A DNA stretch of 64,000 bases. It comes from Nectonema munidae. Its lineage: Eukaryota; Nematomorpha; Nectonematoida; Nectonematidae. Positions 59,901 to 62,836 of this stretch are shown here, one piece after another. Numbering within the stretch: the stretch's first letter is position 1; the number at the start of each line of letters is the position of its first letter. The position numbers and the translations under genes were made by a program. The notes under the pieces were generated by a model. It saw only the letters and a list, made by a program, of their open reading frames with translations. It was not told where the DNA came from and ran no database searches. The DNA is taken from contig JAUIRK010001046.1 in assembly GCA_030549495.1 (NCBI GenBank), positions 644,501-708,500 on the forward strand. Direction: 5' to 3'.

Positions 59901-62836
59901 ACTAAAACCAAGACCCCTTTCTGTTTTTGTCATCACAACTTCAATGCACTCAGAGCTCCAAACAGCCAAACCCGTCATCGGCTGCAGAGAGTGAGAGCGA
60001 GATTTAGAGAATTGGCTGAAGTTGTGAGGTAAAAATGTTTCAGAATGCGCTTTGAACAATCTAGAATCATTTTCTTCGTAAGTATCTTCGTCAGGAGCAA
60101 GGTCTGCGCAAAAAAGAAAACATTTCTTAGATACACACAGATCTGGATAATAAGAATAGAGTCCACGAATTGTGTATTTTTTTCTTCGAATTACCACGTT
60201 TGTGTTTAATTAGATCGGATGCAAGAAATATAAAATACTTAGTATTTCGATATTTTCATTATTTGTTTTGAAATTGTGAAGGTTGTTTGATAGATGATAT
60301 TGTATTTTATTTGGTTATTTTAGCGTTTAGTCAGACCCCAAGATAATTGAGTTAAAATTTAAAAAACAGTTTACTTGAGTAGCTGATTCCCAAACTCAGT
60401 TTGTTGCAGAGAAGTGTTAACACATATTCTATATTGCGAAAGATCAAAGGAAATATGCCCAACGTTTCACATTAAGTGAGTTCGTTGCAAAGAAGTAGAG
60501 GAAATGGGACTTGGAAATTGGTTGGTATTATCAGAGGGATAGCCCTAATAATTTTTAAGTTACGCAATTCCACCTTATAAAAAAATATCCCAATGTTTCC
60601 CTACTCCTATTATTCACTTATATAAATATCTTGAAAAATGTCTTCATACTAGTCTCAAGTATAACAGATTTTAAGCTGTATTTTTTATTTTTATTTTTAG
60701 CAGAGAAAAAATTAGAGTCGAAAATAGTTACAAGTGTAGACATAAATTCAAGAATAATGAAAAACGACTTGCACACCCAGAAAAAAATATGCGTGAGAAT
60801 CATACGAACTAAGGAAAATCATTTTCCATTTTCGTCTTATGTGCAAAGAACAAAAATTTATGTGATATTTTTAATAACAGCTAAAGTAGCTATATTATAT
60901 GTAGACAGATGGTTATGTGAAGAAAGAAAAGTAATTTGTAAAGAAGAGTAAGAAATGAAGGATGGTAACTATTTCAACTAAAGAAAAGCACATTTCACTC
61001 ATCGTCTTAAATGCGAAAAAGAAAGATTTTCGAAGTTATATTTTTATAAAAGCTTAAAGCAAGTATGTCTAAAAATGTAGACAGATTATTATGTAAGCGT
61101 AATTAATAAAGTGAAAAAACTCATAAAATATTTTTGAAGTATAAGTAGGTATTGAAAGAAATTACTAGATTGCAAATCCGGCTTTACTCTAAAATCTCTG
61201 ATAGTGGTGTCGGAATGCTTCACATTAGAGTTGGAGAGAGAGGCGGAGGAAACCAGAGATGTTGAAGTGACTTCTGAAGCAGTGGTGTTTGCAGAAAAAG
61301 ATGCGTTTCGCCGCAAACAGACCAAGCGAACGTGGGTAGGCAGATCTTTCAAAATGTTCACGACATCCTTATACTTCTTTCCATACAAAACGTGATTGTT
61401 AACCTTAAACATTTCAAATTACAATATTAGTTAAAAATAAGAATACTAATATTCAGTTCAACCGCCATACTAAGTGAATATAGGTGAACTAAAATTCAGT
61501 GATTTCGTAAATTCATATCAATTTTTATTTTTGAGTTCTGATTTCAATGTATACATGAAGTTTTAAAAAATGAAATTTCAATTTATAAGTTTAAATACAC
61601 AGATTTTTGATCTATTGGACGTTGACTACACTTTTTTTATAGGCAACAAACTTTCTAAGGATTCAGCCCTTAAATCAGGTCAAAAATTAAACAAATTGCT
61701 TAGCAACCCCAAGGCTTCATATGATTACTGGATAAATTTTGGAATTATAAACATCGCCTTCGTTTCTCCCTTTCTCAAGAATAAGACTCATTTTGAGTTA
61801 ATTTAATCATTTATAATATAATTTAATAAAGATAAAATTTTATAATTTATTATGATTATAACATTTTTATAATTTAATAAAAAATAATTCTAAGCAACAA
61901 CTCAGCAAATTAAGGCAAGAAAATGCCATTTAACCTTAGCAACCTGAAAATGGAATTCTTTTCTCTATCCACAACTTGGCATTTTTTTTAAAAGATTTCT
62001 CCTTCCTCCAAAAATGACGCAATAGATCTAAAACCTGCAAACATAAAAAATACCATAAATACGCAGGTATAGATTTATTTCATAAAAACCAATTCTAAAA
62101 TCATAATCAATATGATAAAATTAATGAGAAATATTTATTGTATTATTCAAATCAATCAATTTTCTCTTGTACGATCATTGCATTTTACAATGATATGAAT
62201 GAAATACGAATATTTCTATGTAGCACAATGTGGTCAGAGAATTTTTACTCAAAACATCCCATTTTTTAATGGTAGGACTGAAATATTTATACTTCCGCGC
62301 TCTGACTATTTGTATTAAAAGTTGCGAGTGTCTTATATATTAGAATAGTTTTTCAATGTCTTTTGCTTCAAAAACAACATGGTTACTTTTATTATAATCC
62401 TCACAGGTGGGACAAAAAGCGAAAGAGCACTTTTGTGTGCATGTAAAAATGTGAATAAAAAGAAATGGAATGAACAAGTATTCATATGTTGACCCACATA
62501 TTTTATCATGCAATAGTGAACAAAATAAAACCTCAAGAAGTTCATCACCACTTTTGAGTATGCCATTCTTGCCGATTGGACCGTGCGGCAAAATTGTTCG
62601 AATGTAATGGTGTGGAGAAACTTCTTTGCCATCCTCAACGTCAATCGTGCCCTCCAAACTGATGCCTAAGCCACCTTCTTTGAAAAGTTTGGAGAACTGA
62701 CACACCACGATGCTCCACACACCCTCTTCAATCTTTTCTTGCACTTGTAAAGTGTTGAAATCTTTCTGACATCCTTTCAAATACTCCTTCCATTTTTCTA
62801 CAATTTTATTCACTTTTTCTTCATTTAGGTTATCAG
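2744..62836 (-). CDS. Mpdz: MPDZ (MUPP1)/PATJ-like multi-PDZ scaffold gene, internal part, 15 exons
   Basis: Multi-PDZ scaffold of the MPDZ/PATJ family. Such proteins are membrane-associated adaptors at apical junctions that bind C-terminal peptides of receptors and polarity proteins. Exons read on the minus strand in this order: 62836-62532, 61403-61166, 60103-59886, 54280-54032, 53977-53765, 47786-47561, 46244-46016, 44960-44733, 29800-29562, 28404-28259, 28206-28096, 26360-26207, 24867-24645, 15911-15815, 2946-2744. All have AG acceptors and GT donors, and phases agree at every junction except 24645/15911. Five PDZ units are visible, with binding loops GLGISL, GLGFSI, PLGLHF, SFGISI and VLGLSL. 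Order and linkers match PDZ4 to PDZ8 of vertebrate MPDZ from memory; the presence of PDZ6 and PDZ7 equivalents favours MPDZ over PATJ. The gene continues past both window ends. Introns range from 52 bp to about 15 kb and are full of transposons. Confidence 0.92.
2947..4266. other. Intron sequence, no gene seen
   Basis: Last intron of the visible gene, 3' part. AT-rich, no convincing coding or repeat structure recognised. Confidence 0.4.
4267..7725 (-). mobile_element. piggyBac element 1, nearly complete
   Basis: 3.46-kb element. The left end is CCCTCGCAAGACG and the right end is its complement CGTCTTGCGAGGG, followed by TTAA (7726-7729), the piggyBac target site. The matching left TTAA is changed to GAAA. 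Just inside both ends is GGGAGTTTTACG as a subterminal repeat. The transposase lies on the minus strand. The ends closely resemble those of the element at 37356-40417, so the two belong to one family. It sits in a 12.9-kb intron of the PDZ gene. Confidence 0.9.
4826..6793 (-). pseudogene. piggyBac transposase with intron, about three disruptions
   Basis: The start at 6793 gives a Ser-rich N-terminus (MSSNSSSSNTVSSSD) and GTIYRWNPFSSVGRP. A frameshift near 6590 leads to RNVYSDPAGPKGEAKN. A GT-AG intron (6445-6139, donor CG|GTAAGT, acceptor TATTTTTAG) restores NKSSSSETLYYCYQ. The DDE domain (6138-5550) has SISDFLAYI, YVTIDEQLVKFRGR, GRYGIKCYHC and GCGIYMDRFF. A second frameshift near 5580 is followed by NLCKWANNNG and YNKFKSGVDIVNKM. 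After a break near 5195 the C-terminus resumes and ends in a cysteine-rich zinc-binding domain (CYRCKKPICKIH...CHNC). Order and motifs are standard piggyBac (DDE_Tnp_1_7). Confidence 0.9.
7761..8109. repeat. Dispersed repeat, copy A (~350 bp)
   Basis: From TCTTCCATTATAAATAAC to GATTAGGATAAAA it is about 95% identical by eye to 12568-12919 in the same orientation. No terminal repeats, open frame or known family seen. It begins 35 bp after the piggyBac target site. Confidence 0.85.
8110..11580. other. Intron sequence; one poly-C tract
   Basis: AT-rich with no gene recognised. A comparatively GC-rich patch at 9300-9382 (CAGCCTGGGACGGACTG) ends in a run of about 20 C (9362-9380) and looks like a repeat fragment. 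A block at 10540-10900 is slightly richer in GC, without coding signal. Confidence 0.45.
11581..11970. repeat. Miniature element with GATGTATCGGA inverted ends
   Basis: GATGTATCGGA at 11581-11591 is mirrored by TCCGATACATC at 11960-11970. Inside are repeated GCGGATGC/GATGCGGATG motifs. The size (390 bp) and end sequence resemble non-autonomous hAT elements. I could not find a convincing 8-bp target duplication. Confidence 0.6.
12568..12919. repeat. Dispersed repeat, copy B (~350 bp)
   Basis: Direct-orientation partner of 7761-8109, 4.8 kb away in the same intron. Differences are scattered single bases and short indels. Confidence 0.85.
12920..13639. other. Intron sequence; 16-bp palindrome
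   Basis: No gene seen. It contains the perfect palindrome GGGTCACGTATGACCC at 13592-13607. Confidence 0.45.
13640..13885. repeat. Inverted array of ~20-bp A/T-rich units
   Basis: The left half (13640-13775) repeats CTAAATTGTCTTTTTTCAA-like units. The right half (13785-13862) repeats the complement, and the array ends GAAGTAAAAATGGTATATAT. The same units and end motif occur at 862-941 and 1741-1890, and the end motif alone at 15655-15672. Confidence 0.75.
13886..15814. other. Intron sequence, no gene seen
   Basis: AT-rich. A patch at 14750-14890 with higher GC (ACCCCCTCCCTCACCCC) may be an old repeat fragment. A short AC run is at 15478-15490. Confidence 0.4.
15815..15911 (-). CDS. Mpdz: Exon: pre-PDZ8 linker with DEFGY motif
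   Basis: Open frame IYKDHLKRNFESACYLQVLD then DNEAKDEFGYTT, ending ACGA|GTATTC in phase 1. Joined to the exon at 2946 it reads DEFGYTT-KKIQFKYGELSGKL, parallel to the DEFGYSWKNIRERYGTLTGEL of vertebrate MPDZ just before PDZ8 (from memory). Acceptor chosen: TACTTCTTTTAAG|ATT, with a good pyrimidine tract. The frame continues past the donor to a stop at 15783, so without the homology it would look like a stray ORF. Confidence 0.72.
15912..17420. other. Intron sequence with ACTCCG-type repeat
   Basis: No gene recognised. About 16495-16700 is rich in GACTCCAC/ACTCCGAGTC words and resembles stretches at 27600-27760 and 36505-36765. It is a probable dispersed repeat family. Confidence 0.45.
17421..17630 (+). 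repeat. tRNA-derived SINE
   Basis: The head GGGGGCATGAGTAAGGTTGG has an A-box-like stretch (17431-17445) and a perfect B box GGTTCGATACC (17474-17484) at tRNA-like spacing, so it carries an internal RNA polymerase III promoter. The 3' side does not fold back onto the 5' end as a tRNA acceptor stem would, which argues for a SINE rather than a tRNA gene. The body continues to an A-rich end near 17630. Confidence 0.65.
17631..20829. other. Intron sequence, no gene seen
   Basis: Very AT-rich with a TA run near 18130 and an AAT/TAG-type simple repeat near 19315. A purine-rich patch lies at 20490-20530. No coding signal I can support. Confidence 0.4.
20830..21160 (+). mobile_element. LINE reverse-transcriptase fragment
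   Basis: At 20911-20988 one frame reads TLFIDFSRAFEIVQHTLLLN, the LFIDFSKAFDTVxHxLLL motif (RT block with the first catalytic Asp) of non-LTR retrotransposons. Flanking frames to about 21150 are decayed. Only this fragment survives, with no ends visible. Confidence 0.6.
21161..22437. other. Intron sequence, no gene seen
   Basis: AT-rich, no structure recognised. Confidence 0.4.
22438..22815. repeat. Miniature element with ~30-bp imperfect inverted ends
   Basis: ATATTTCGCTGTATATGTCG followed by ACCTTTTAA on the left (from about 22438) is mirrored on the right (22775-22812) by TTAAAAGGTTGACTTATACC. About 380 bp with no ORF, so it is a non-autonomous DNA element of unassigned superfamily. Confidence 0.55.
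23185..23289 (+). CDS. Exon-like open segment, unknown gene
   Basis: 105 bp (35 codons, phase 0) between acceptor TTTATTTCTTAG and donor TCTAAG|GTAAAA. Reads ILVEFRRLRPQMLDDNLDEV then LNNKFCKYFKVLSSK. Its composition looks coding against the AT-rich background. I could not find phase-compatible partner exons, so it may be a nested-gene exon or chance. Confidence 0.3.
23290..24644. other. Intron sequence; 44-bp tandem duplication
   Basis: A 44-bp unit starting (C/T)GAAAAGACCAGCATAAAAA occurs twice in tandem at about 23685-23772. Two plus-strand open frames (23442-23747, 24101-24376) have no recognisable domain. Confidence 0.45.
24645..24867 (-). CDS. Mpdz: Exon: basic linker between PDZ7 and PDZ8
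   Basis: Acceptor TTACACTTTCAG (strong), donor TCAAG|GTTTTT in phase 2. Encodes a Lys-rich stretch (KINKPAKIVIDQKKFLGDKR) and NFFLNSFKKTQKRFSDTFAN. The spacing of aromatic, Leu and Lys residues could form an amphipathic helix (inference). Phase 2 does not match the next recognised exon at 15911, which best starts in phase 0, so an exon of length 3n+1 may be missing between them. Confidence 0.78.
24868..26206. other. Intron sequence, no gene seen
   Basis: AT-rich intron between two linker exons, with no element recognised. Confidence 0.4.
26207..26360 (-). CDS. Mpdz: Exon: acidic linker
   Basis: Acceptor TTATGCTTAG, open frame IPFTFTPKNEDEEDDDDEIQ then a Ser/Lys-rich stretch. The donor AAAA|GTTAGC is weak but gives phase 1, exactly what the next exon needs. 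No known domain. MPDZ also has an unstructured linker between PDZ7 and PDZ8. Confidence 0.72.
26805..27390 (-). mobile_element. hAT (Charlie-like) transposon remnant
   Basis: Begins CAGTGTTTTCTCAACCTTTT at 26805, the familiar CAGTGGTTCTCAACCTTT type of terminal repeat. On the minus strand at about 27210-27125 a frame reads FFSTRWLVESGFSSIVDVFS, the S(Y/T)xxE(S/T)GFS motif in the C-terminal hAT dimerisation region, and further upstream ESENEDIELVEMSLDLKENM. The frame is interrupted several times and the other terminus was not found. Confidence 0.65.
27391..28095. other. Intron sequence with ACTCCGAGTC repeat
   Basis: 27600-27760 contains CGACTCGG, ACTCCGAGTCG and GTCGGAGTCCG, resembling 16495-16700 and 36505-36765. 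No gene seen. Confidence 0.45.
28096..28206 (-). CDS. Mpdz: Exon: C-terminal part of PDZ7-like domain
   Basis: 37 codons, phase 0 in and out, acceptor TTTTTGTGCAG and donor AAG|GTTTCC. VNGQNITDLSIDEIGAKIKA gives the strand and second helix, and VVSLKLQSLKGSNK the last strand. It completes GDRILE|VNGQN. Confidence 0.92.
28259..28404 (-). CDS. Mpdz: Exon: core of PDZ7-like domain
   Basis: 146 bp, acceptor TCGTTTTTAG, donor GAG|GTATTG in phase 0. Reads GISITCGVIEID, then GIFIKHVNDEKYKDE, then IGIGDRILE. GIFIKHV and GDRI(L/V)EV are the clearest PDZ7 signatures. The middle is rich in charge and lacks the usual GPA turn (EKYKDELCN instead). Only 52 bp of intron separate it from the next exon. Confidence 0.92.
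28570..29190. repeat. Minisatellite-bearing repeat element, copy A
   Basis: Two 28-bp units (CATCTCCAACCTGTATACTA) are followed by two copies of a ~180-bp module (AACTTTCTGTTCATATTTTG ... AATCAAAAAATATC). It ends with the hairpin 29077-29097 / 29156-29176 (GTTGGCTCC[C/T]GTTACTTTTAG, one mismatch). The same modules form the larger copy at 56455-57555. Confidence 0.8.
29562..29800 (-). CDS. Mpdz: Exon: Ser-rich linker and start of PDZ7-like domain
   Basis: Acceptor ATATTTTCCTAG, donor TTTG|GTGCGT in phase 1. It joins directly in frame to the exon ending at 44733 over a 14.9-kb intron. A long Ser-rich linker (SSYSSFSSHSSSSIKSLS) leads to SFDQIWDSPKKVRLTRDQSG, matching the WNQPRRVELWREP lead-in of MPDZ PDZ7. 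The Ser runs may be phosphorylation targets (inference). Confidence 0.88.
29801..30620. other. Intron sequence, no gene seen
   Basis: AT-rich; no element or exon recognised. Confidence 0.4.
30621..30709 (-). CDS. Possible alternative (frame-breaking) exon of the PDZ gene
   Basis: 89-bp open piece between a strong acceptor (TTAATTTTCAG) and a donor (TTTTCAG|GTGTTT). In the phase left by the exon ending at 44733 it reads VRNRDLVKAHVKTNSVDYED then TKRTSKKFS. Its length is 3n+2, so inclusion would put exon 29800 out of frame and hit a stop. Either it is a regulated frame-breaking exon, a partner exon is unseen, or it is chance. Confidence 0.35.
31483..31568 (-). other. Exon-like open segment ending in stops
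   Basis: After a good acceptor (GATTTCTTCAG) two frames stay open to stops at about 31483-31490. One reads NSNLQSIEERKSMERRDAAQ and the other IPTYNPSKSANQWKEEMQHR. Either looks more coding than its surroundings. No donor follows, so it could be an alternative last exon, a decayed gene fragment or chance. Confidence 0.25.
31569..33806. other. Intron sequence, no gene seen
   Basis: AT-rich. Short GC-richer scraps at 32740-32790 and 33110-33200 look like repeat fragments. No exon recognised. Confidence 0.4.
33807..35348 (-). pseudogene. Broken copy 1 of an uncharacterised multi-copy arthropod protein family
   Basis: I recognise this as a single-exon protein family of several hundred residues, present in many copies in arthropod genomes. 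Its function is unknown to me. Blocks in order from the N-terminus (35348): Cys-containing NKFCYMRGELTF, a Pro-rich LPVPKPPD region, FIDESKDSIKAVLLHN, LGYTKFWCFLC, LSQAKIKEVIFIGPQI and, near 33860, SDEHG...HQDISVMERR. The copy is about full length but interrupted several times, so it is a fossil. It shares orientation with the host gene. Ends and target duplications were not found. Confidence 0.75.
35349..37351. other. Intron sequence with ACTCCG-type repeat
   Basis: 36505-36765 carries GACTCCGG, GACTCAGACTCC and ATCCGACTG words like 16495-16700 and 27600-27760. No gene seen. Confidence 0.45.
37356..40417 (+). mobile_element. piggyBac element 2, decayed, intact ends
   Basis: Inverted ends CCCTCGCACTACGGA are flanked on both sides by the TTAA duplication (37352-37355 and 40418-40421). 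Ends resemble element 1 (CCCTCGCAAGACGGATCATT against CCCTCGCACTACGGATCATT). The transposase on the plus strand is largely lost. Remaining pieces are KSGVDVGNK (about 39763), RRWTLATFCNYLDIV (39818) and a C-terminal Cys-rich domain CSMCSNFVCKIHYKTTCPNC ending at a stop at 40160. A tandem array fills part of the 5' half. Confidence 0.88.
37885..38325 (+). repeat. 36-bp tandem array with tRNA B-box core
   Basis: Four nearly perfect 36-bp units (37885-38035) followed by about ten shrinking, degenerate ones to 38325. Each unit contains GGTTCAAATCC, which fits the polymerase III B-box consensus apart from A for G at one position, and ATGTTGAGGCACATACA. Reading frames through the array are an artefact of a unit length divisible by three. 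Confidence 0.85.
40597..40668. repeat. AACGATAA/CGTTATCG-rich stretch, possible element end
   Basis: Contains ATAACGAAATTTGAACTTTC, CGTTATCG and AACGATAAAGATAGC. A similar cluster in the opposite sense lies at 42548-42632, on the other side of the broken gene at 40930-42540. Confidence 0.4.
40930..42540 (-). pseudogene. Broken copy 2 of the same uncharacterised family
   Basis: Same block order as 33807-35348: IPLIDQDKSWLL near 42410, a VSFYRN block near 41930, LRLFVDSSKKS near 41790, QGGYTKYPHFLCY near 41560, NPLVER near 41455 and, near 41030, the IMEKRYQ end block. It is roughly full length and more decayed than copy 1, with many interruptions. The two copies are clearly diverged, so they are old, independent insertions in the same intron and orientation. 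Possible ends are the AACGATA-rich stretches at 40597-40668 and 42548-42632. Confidence 0.68.
42541..44732. other. Intron sequence, no gene seen
   Basis: AT-rich; nothing beyond the AACGATA cluster at 42548-42632 recognised. Confidence 0.4.
44733..44960 (-). CDS. Mpdz: Exon: end of PDZ6-like domain and proline-rich linker
   Basis: Acceptor TCATTTTAG, donor CAAG|GTAATA, phase 2. Begins CITYIPKEDADVHRLSLF, which matches the ITYVPAEHLEEF end of MPDZ PDZ6. An acidic stretch and YAYPPPPPPLP follow; this could be an SH3 or EVH1 ligand (inference). The proline run is encoded by a C-rich tract whose complement on the plus strand (44805-44828) is a G-quadruplex-type sequence. Confidence 0.88.
44961..46015. 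other. Intron sequence, no gene seen
   Basis: Intron within the PDZ6-coding region; AT-rich with no element recognised. Confidence 0.45.
46016..46244 (-). CDS. Mpdz: Exon: middle of PDZ6-like domain
   Basis: Acceptor ATTATTTTCAAG, donor GTTTG|GTAATT. Encodes LHFDDVSEDAENSQEEGLIV, NSIGMDGSARV, LKSGDYVLRMNKYQF and a helix ending ALKELNSYHGEV. KSGDYVL stands where PDZ domains have the GD(R/Q)IL turn. The exon is too short in its own frame to show as a long ORF, but the phase joins exactly on both sides. It is the most divergent PDZ unit here, as PDZ6 is in vertebrate MPDZ. Confidence 0.87.
46245..47560. other. Intron sequence; short CT run
   Basis: A (CT)n run lies at 47036-47050. No exon or element recognised. 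Confidence 0.45.
47561..47786 (-). CDS. Mpdz: Exon: linker and beginning of PDZ6-like domain
   Basis: Acceptor TTCTTTAG; the open frame begins IPSCYSNEKRMSDAF, upstream of the first internal Met, so the Met is not a start. A Ser/Pro-rich linker is followed by RNVKFFKEREMPL, the first strand of a PDZ domain. The donor TTAG|GTATGT splits the Gly of PLG. Joined to the next exon it gives PLGLHF, a diverged binding loop where other PDZ domains have GLGF. Confidence 0.86.
47787..49564. other. Intron sequence, no gene seen
   Basis: AT-rich. TTAACCCTAAATATT near 49215 could be a piggyBac-like end for the remnant that follows, but there is no partner. Confidence 0.35.
49565..50515 (+). pseudogene. 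piggyBac transposase remnant 3
   Basis: Plus-strand pieces in piggyBac order: KAPDKTYMPNKPRKYGIKIY (about 49653), KEIYTDRYFTSHTLVVELCK (49835), YNMKEGGWDLLGAIIEKFTC then RRKTVRWAVLLNYNIIDIA (50093-50210), and a C-terminal Cys-rich domain CCECKKWSRSICFKCCSIFC ending at the stop 50513-50515. The frame changes several times and the N-terminal half is missing. Its Cys-rich region differs from elements 1 and 2, so it is a separate family. Confidence 0.8.
50645..50843. mobile_element. Short Tigger/pogo derivative (MITE)
   Basis: 199 bp. CAGTGGTACCTCGGTTTTTG on the left is mirrored by CAAAAACCAAAGTACCACTG on the right, with TA duplications (50643-50644, 50844-50845). This is the end type of Tigger elements of the pogo/Tc1-mariner superfamily. 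It abuts the Tigger transposase remnant. Confidence 0.8.
50844..52229 (-). mobile_element. Tigger element body with right end
   Basis: The right end (52190-52229, GTTCGAAAACCGAGGTTCCA) is complementary to the left end at 50645. The transposase fragment is on the minus strand. Whether the true left end is 50645 or was replaced by the short copy cannot be settled by eye. Confidence 0.7.
51143..51782 (-). pseudogene. Tigger (pogo-type) transposase, N-terminal half
   Basis: The start at 51782 gives MSFKENISNGDKGKRKTKRV and a truncated first helix-turn-helix ending at a stop. The frame resumes at 51605 with the CENP-B-type DNA-binding domain: VEKLLLVFVKEKQLKGDSVN, FKAYKGWFETVKKRSGIHSV and RHGEAASSKKE. 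The region of the first catalytic Asp reads VFNGEETCLF where Tigger proteins have DETGLFW, so the Asp is lost. The rest of the DDE domain is deleted. A Glu/Ser-rich C-terminal tail is recognisable at 50890-51000. Confidence 0.85.
52577..53266 (+). CDS. Putative nested two-exon gene for a small secreted protein
   Basis: Exon 1, 52577-52708: ATG, 44 codons, MLKRQLMKYLLVYLLFLSAE, a basic start with a hydrophobic core and a plausible signal-peptidase site after LSA. Donor AAG|GTAGTT. Exon 2, 52925-53266: acceptor TCTCCTTCAAAG, phase 0, 113 codons and stop TAA. Both exons are phase 0, giving 157 aa, Lys-rich, with no known domain. AATAAA lies at 53428-53433. It is antisense to and inside a 6-kb intron of the PDZ gene. 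No homologue is recognised; a chance combination of open frames remains possible. Confidence 0.42.
53765..53977 (-). CDS. Mpdz: Exon: hydrophilic linker between PDZ5 and PDZ6
   Basis: 213 bp (71 codons), phase 0 in and out, acceptor CACTTTAG and donor CAT|GTAATC. It encodes a low-hydrophobicity, Glu/Lys/Asp-rich segment without a recognised domain, only 54 bp downstream of the PDZ5 exon. Support comes from good splice sites, a full open frame and exact phase agreement with its neighbours. MPDZ proteins have a long poorly conserved linker at this point. Confidence 0.8.
54032..54280 (-). CDS. Mpdz: Exon: core of PDZ5-like domain
   Basis: 249 bp (83 codons, phase 0 at both ends). It reads DPLHPEQTVIVVRSLVPGG, then PGDRLLYVN, then a helix (LDSAVHALKTAPKGLVKIGVA). 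This is the best-conserved exon in the window and nearly matches remembered vertebrate MPDZ PDZ5 (VIRSLVPGG...GDRLMFVN...APKG). A short insertion of charged residues (DDKDNK) sits between the fourth strand and the helix. Confidence 0.95.
54281..54729. other. Intron sequence, no gene seen
   Basis: AT-rich; nothing recognised. Confidence 0.45.
54733..55020 (-). pseudogene. hAT transposase C-terminal fragment
   Basis: On the minus strand one frame runs SSFSMMNNICSEKRNRLSVQ then NISNLMIINLIGMPLKKWKA and WLRKNHSADATRVKRMQED to a stop at 54733. This is the hAT C-terminal dimerisation region (SERxFSxMNxICxxKRNRL). Upstream of about 55020 the similarity decays. No terminal repeats found. Confidence 0.75.
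55021..56454. other. Intron sequence, no gene seen
   Basis: AT-rich. A 113-codon minus-strand open frame (55567-55908) shows no domain. Confidence 0.4.
56455..57555. repeat. Minisatellite-bearing repeat element, copy B
   Basis: About 13 tandem 28-bp units (TGATTCATCTCCAACCTGTA...) at 56470-56848, against two in copy A (28570-29190). Then come several copies of the ~180-bp module with TCATATTTTGCTA and TTCTGTAATCAAAGAATCGA, ending with GTTGGCTCCCCTTACTTTTA at about 57515. Confidence 0.85.
57607..57660. repeat. Perfect 23-bp inverted repeat (hairpin)
   Basis: TTTTGTTAACTTCATTTATA (extends by AAA) at 57607-57629 is mirrored exactly at 57638-57660, with an 8-bp loop. It lies 70 bp before the Merlin element. 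Confidence 0.85.
57730..58853 (-). mobile_element. Merlin DNA transposon, apparently complete
   Basis: 1,124 bp. Left end GGTAGTTTCCTGTTATCGCC, right end the complement with one or two differences, about 28 bp each. Flanked by a perfect 8-bp duplication CATTTTTA (57722-57729 and 58854-58861), as expected for Merlin. It contains one uninterrupted transposase gene, so it looks recently inserted. Confidence 0.92.
57822..58715 (-). CDS. Merlin (IS1016/ISXO2-like) transposase, intact, 297 aa
   Basis: Single open frame from ATG at 58715 to a stop at 57822, with no breaks. The N-terminal part (about 1-60) has a small Cys/His-poor version of the zinc-binding region (RKCANGHRM). The central part has YEDIILFIYSWAYELTSIKY and a helix-turn-helix-like segment. 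The DDE catalytic core is seen as HVEIDEALF (D135), IFSDEWRAY (D196) and THTQHIERVWR-type VHTQHIERVWR (E239). This spacing and sequence are diagnostic of the DDE_Tnp_IS1595/ISXO2 family, which in animals means Merlin. The length is normal for the family. It lies inside a PDZ-gene intron on the same strand. Confidence 0.95.
   Translation of the reverse strand: MENLKKLIRKLDNKEKCITYLQERGIVELERKCANGHRMNLVFGGGKRTDGAVPKGNAVRMNNWLAGSMLTYEDIILFIYSWAYELTSIKYCERELGMNKNTTVDWSNYMREVCLWKLLRKSVVIGGPGMHVEIDEALFAKRKNHVDRILPQQWVFGGICIETNEVFMVNVPNRSAATLLPLINQYIRPGTTIFSDEWRAYRTINDEDVKGVPNYRHQTVNHSRNFVDPKTRVHTQHIERVWRSAKVRNKRQCGTNREMLSGYLAKFLWRHSSSIIYGGNMFDAILFDMVEFYPPTD
58862..59885. other. Intron sequence; GC-rich repeat scrap
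   Basis: 58955-59045 (GGGAGGGGGGCGGGGCACCA...) is a sharp GC-rich patch in AT-rich DNA, probably a repeat fragment. No gene seen. Confidence 0.45.
59886..60103 (-). CDS. Mpdz: Exon: acidic linker and start of PDZ5-like domain
   Basis: 218-bp exon after the acceptor TTTTTTGCGCAG. An acidic stretch (LAPDEDTYEENDSR) and a basic/Ser stretch come first, then WSSECIEVVMTKTERGLGFS. It stops after ILDYQ at CAG|GTTACA in phase 0. GLGFSILDYQ followed by DP in the next exon is a hallmark of MPDZ/PATJ PDZ5. Intron 5 downstream is 5.6 kb and holds a hAT remnant, a minisatellite repeat and a Merlin element. Confidence 0.92.
60104..61165. other. Intron sequence, no supported gene
   Basis: A plus-strand open stretch of about 83 codons (60701-60952) follows a strong acceptor-like TTTTTATTTTTAG but matches nothing known. 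Confidence 0.4.
61166..61403 (-). CDS. Mpdz: Exon: C-terminal third of PDZ4-like domain plus Ser-rich linker
   Basis: Starts VNNHVLYGKKYKDVVNILKD, which completes GDELLE|VNNHVL across the splice and supplies the second helix and last strand of the domain. A Ser/Thr-rich linker follows. I chose the donor TCTA|GTAATT (phase 1) because it keeps frame with the next exon. A better-looking donor, AGA|GTAAAG, lies 22 bp earlier but would break the frame, so the 3' end is less certain than the 5' end. Confidence 0.88.
61404..62531. other. Intron sequence, no gene seen
   Basis: AT-rich. A 78-codon plus-strand open frame at 61570-61806 has no recognisable domain. Confidence 0.4.
62532..62836 (-). CDS. 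Mpdz: Exon: linker and most of a PDZ4-like domain
   Basis: 305-bp exon after the acceptor TTTTATTTTAG, ending GAG|GTTTTA in phase 0. About 50 residues of charged linker (K-W-K-E-Y-L-K pattern) lead into a PDZ domain with the binding loop GLGISLEG, then HHYIRTILPHGPIG and GDELLE. The HHYIR...GPIG segment is typical of PDZ4 of MPDZ/PATJ. The domain is completed by the next exon at 61403. The exon needs one nucleotide from an upstream exon beyond the window. Confidence 0.93.

Noticed and set aside
60631-60951. 106-codon plus-strand open frame, hydrophobic start, strong acceptor-like tract at 60700
   Set aside because: No domain, no partner exon, and AT-rich composition typical of chance frames in this intron.
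61570-61806. 78-codon plus-strand open frame
   Set aside because: No similarity recognised and no splice or regulatory support.
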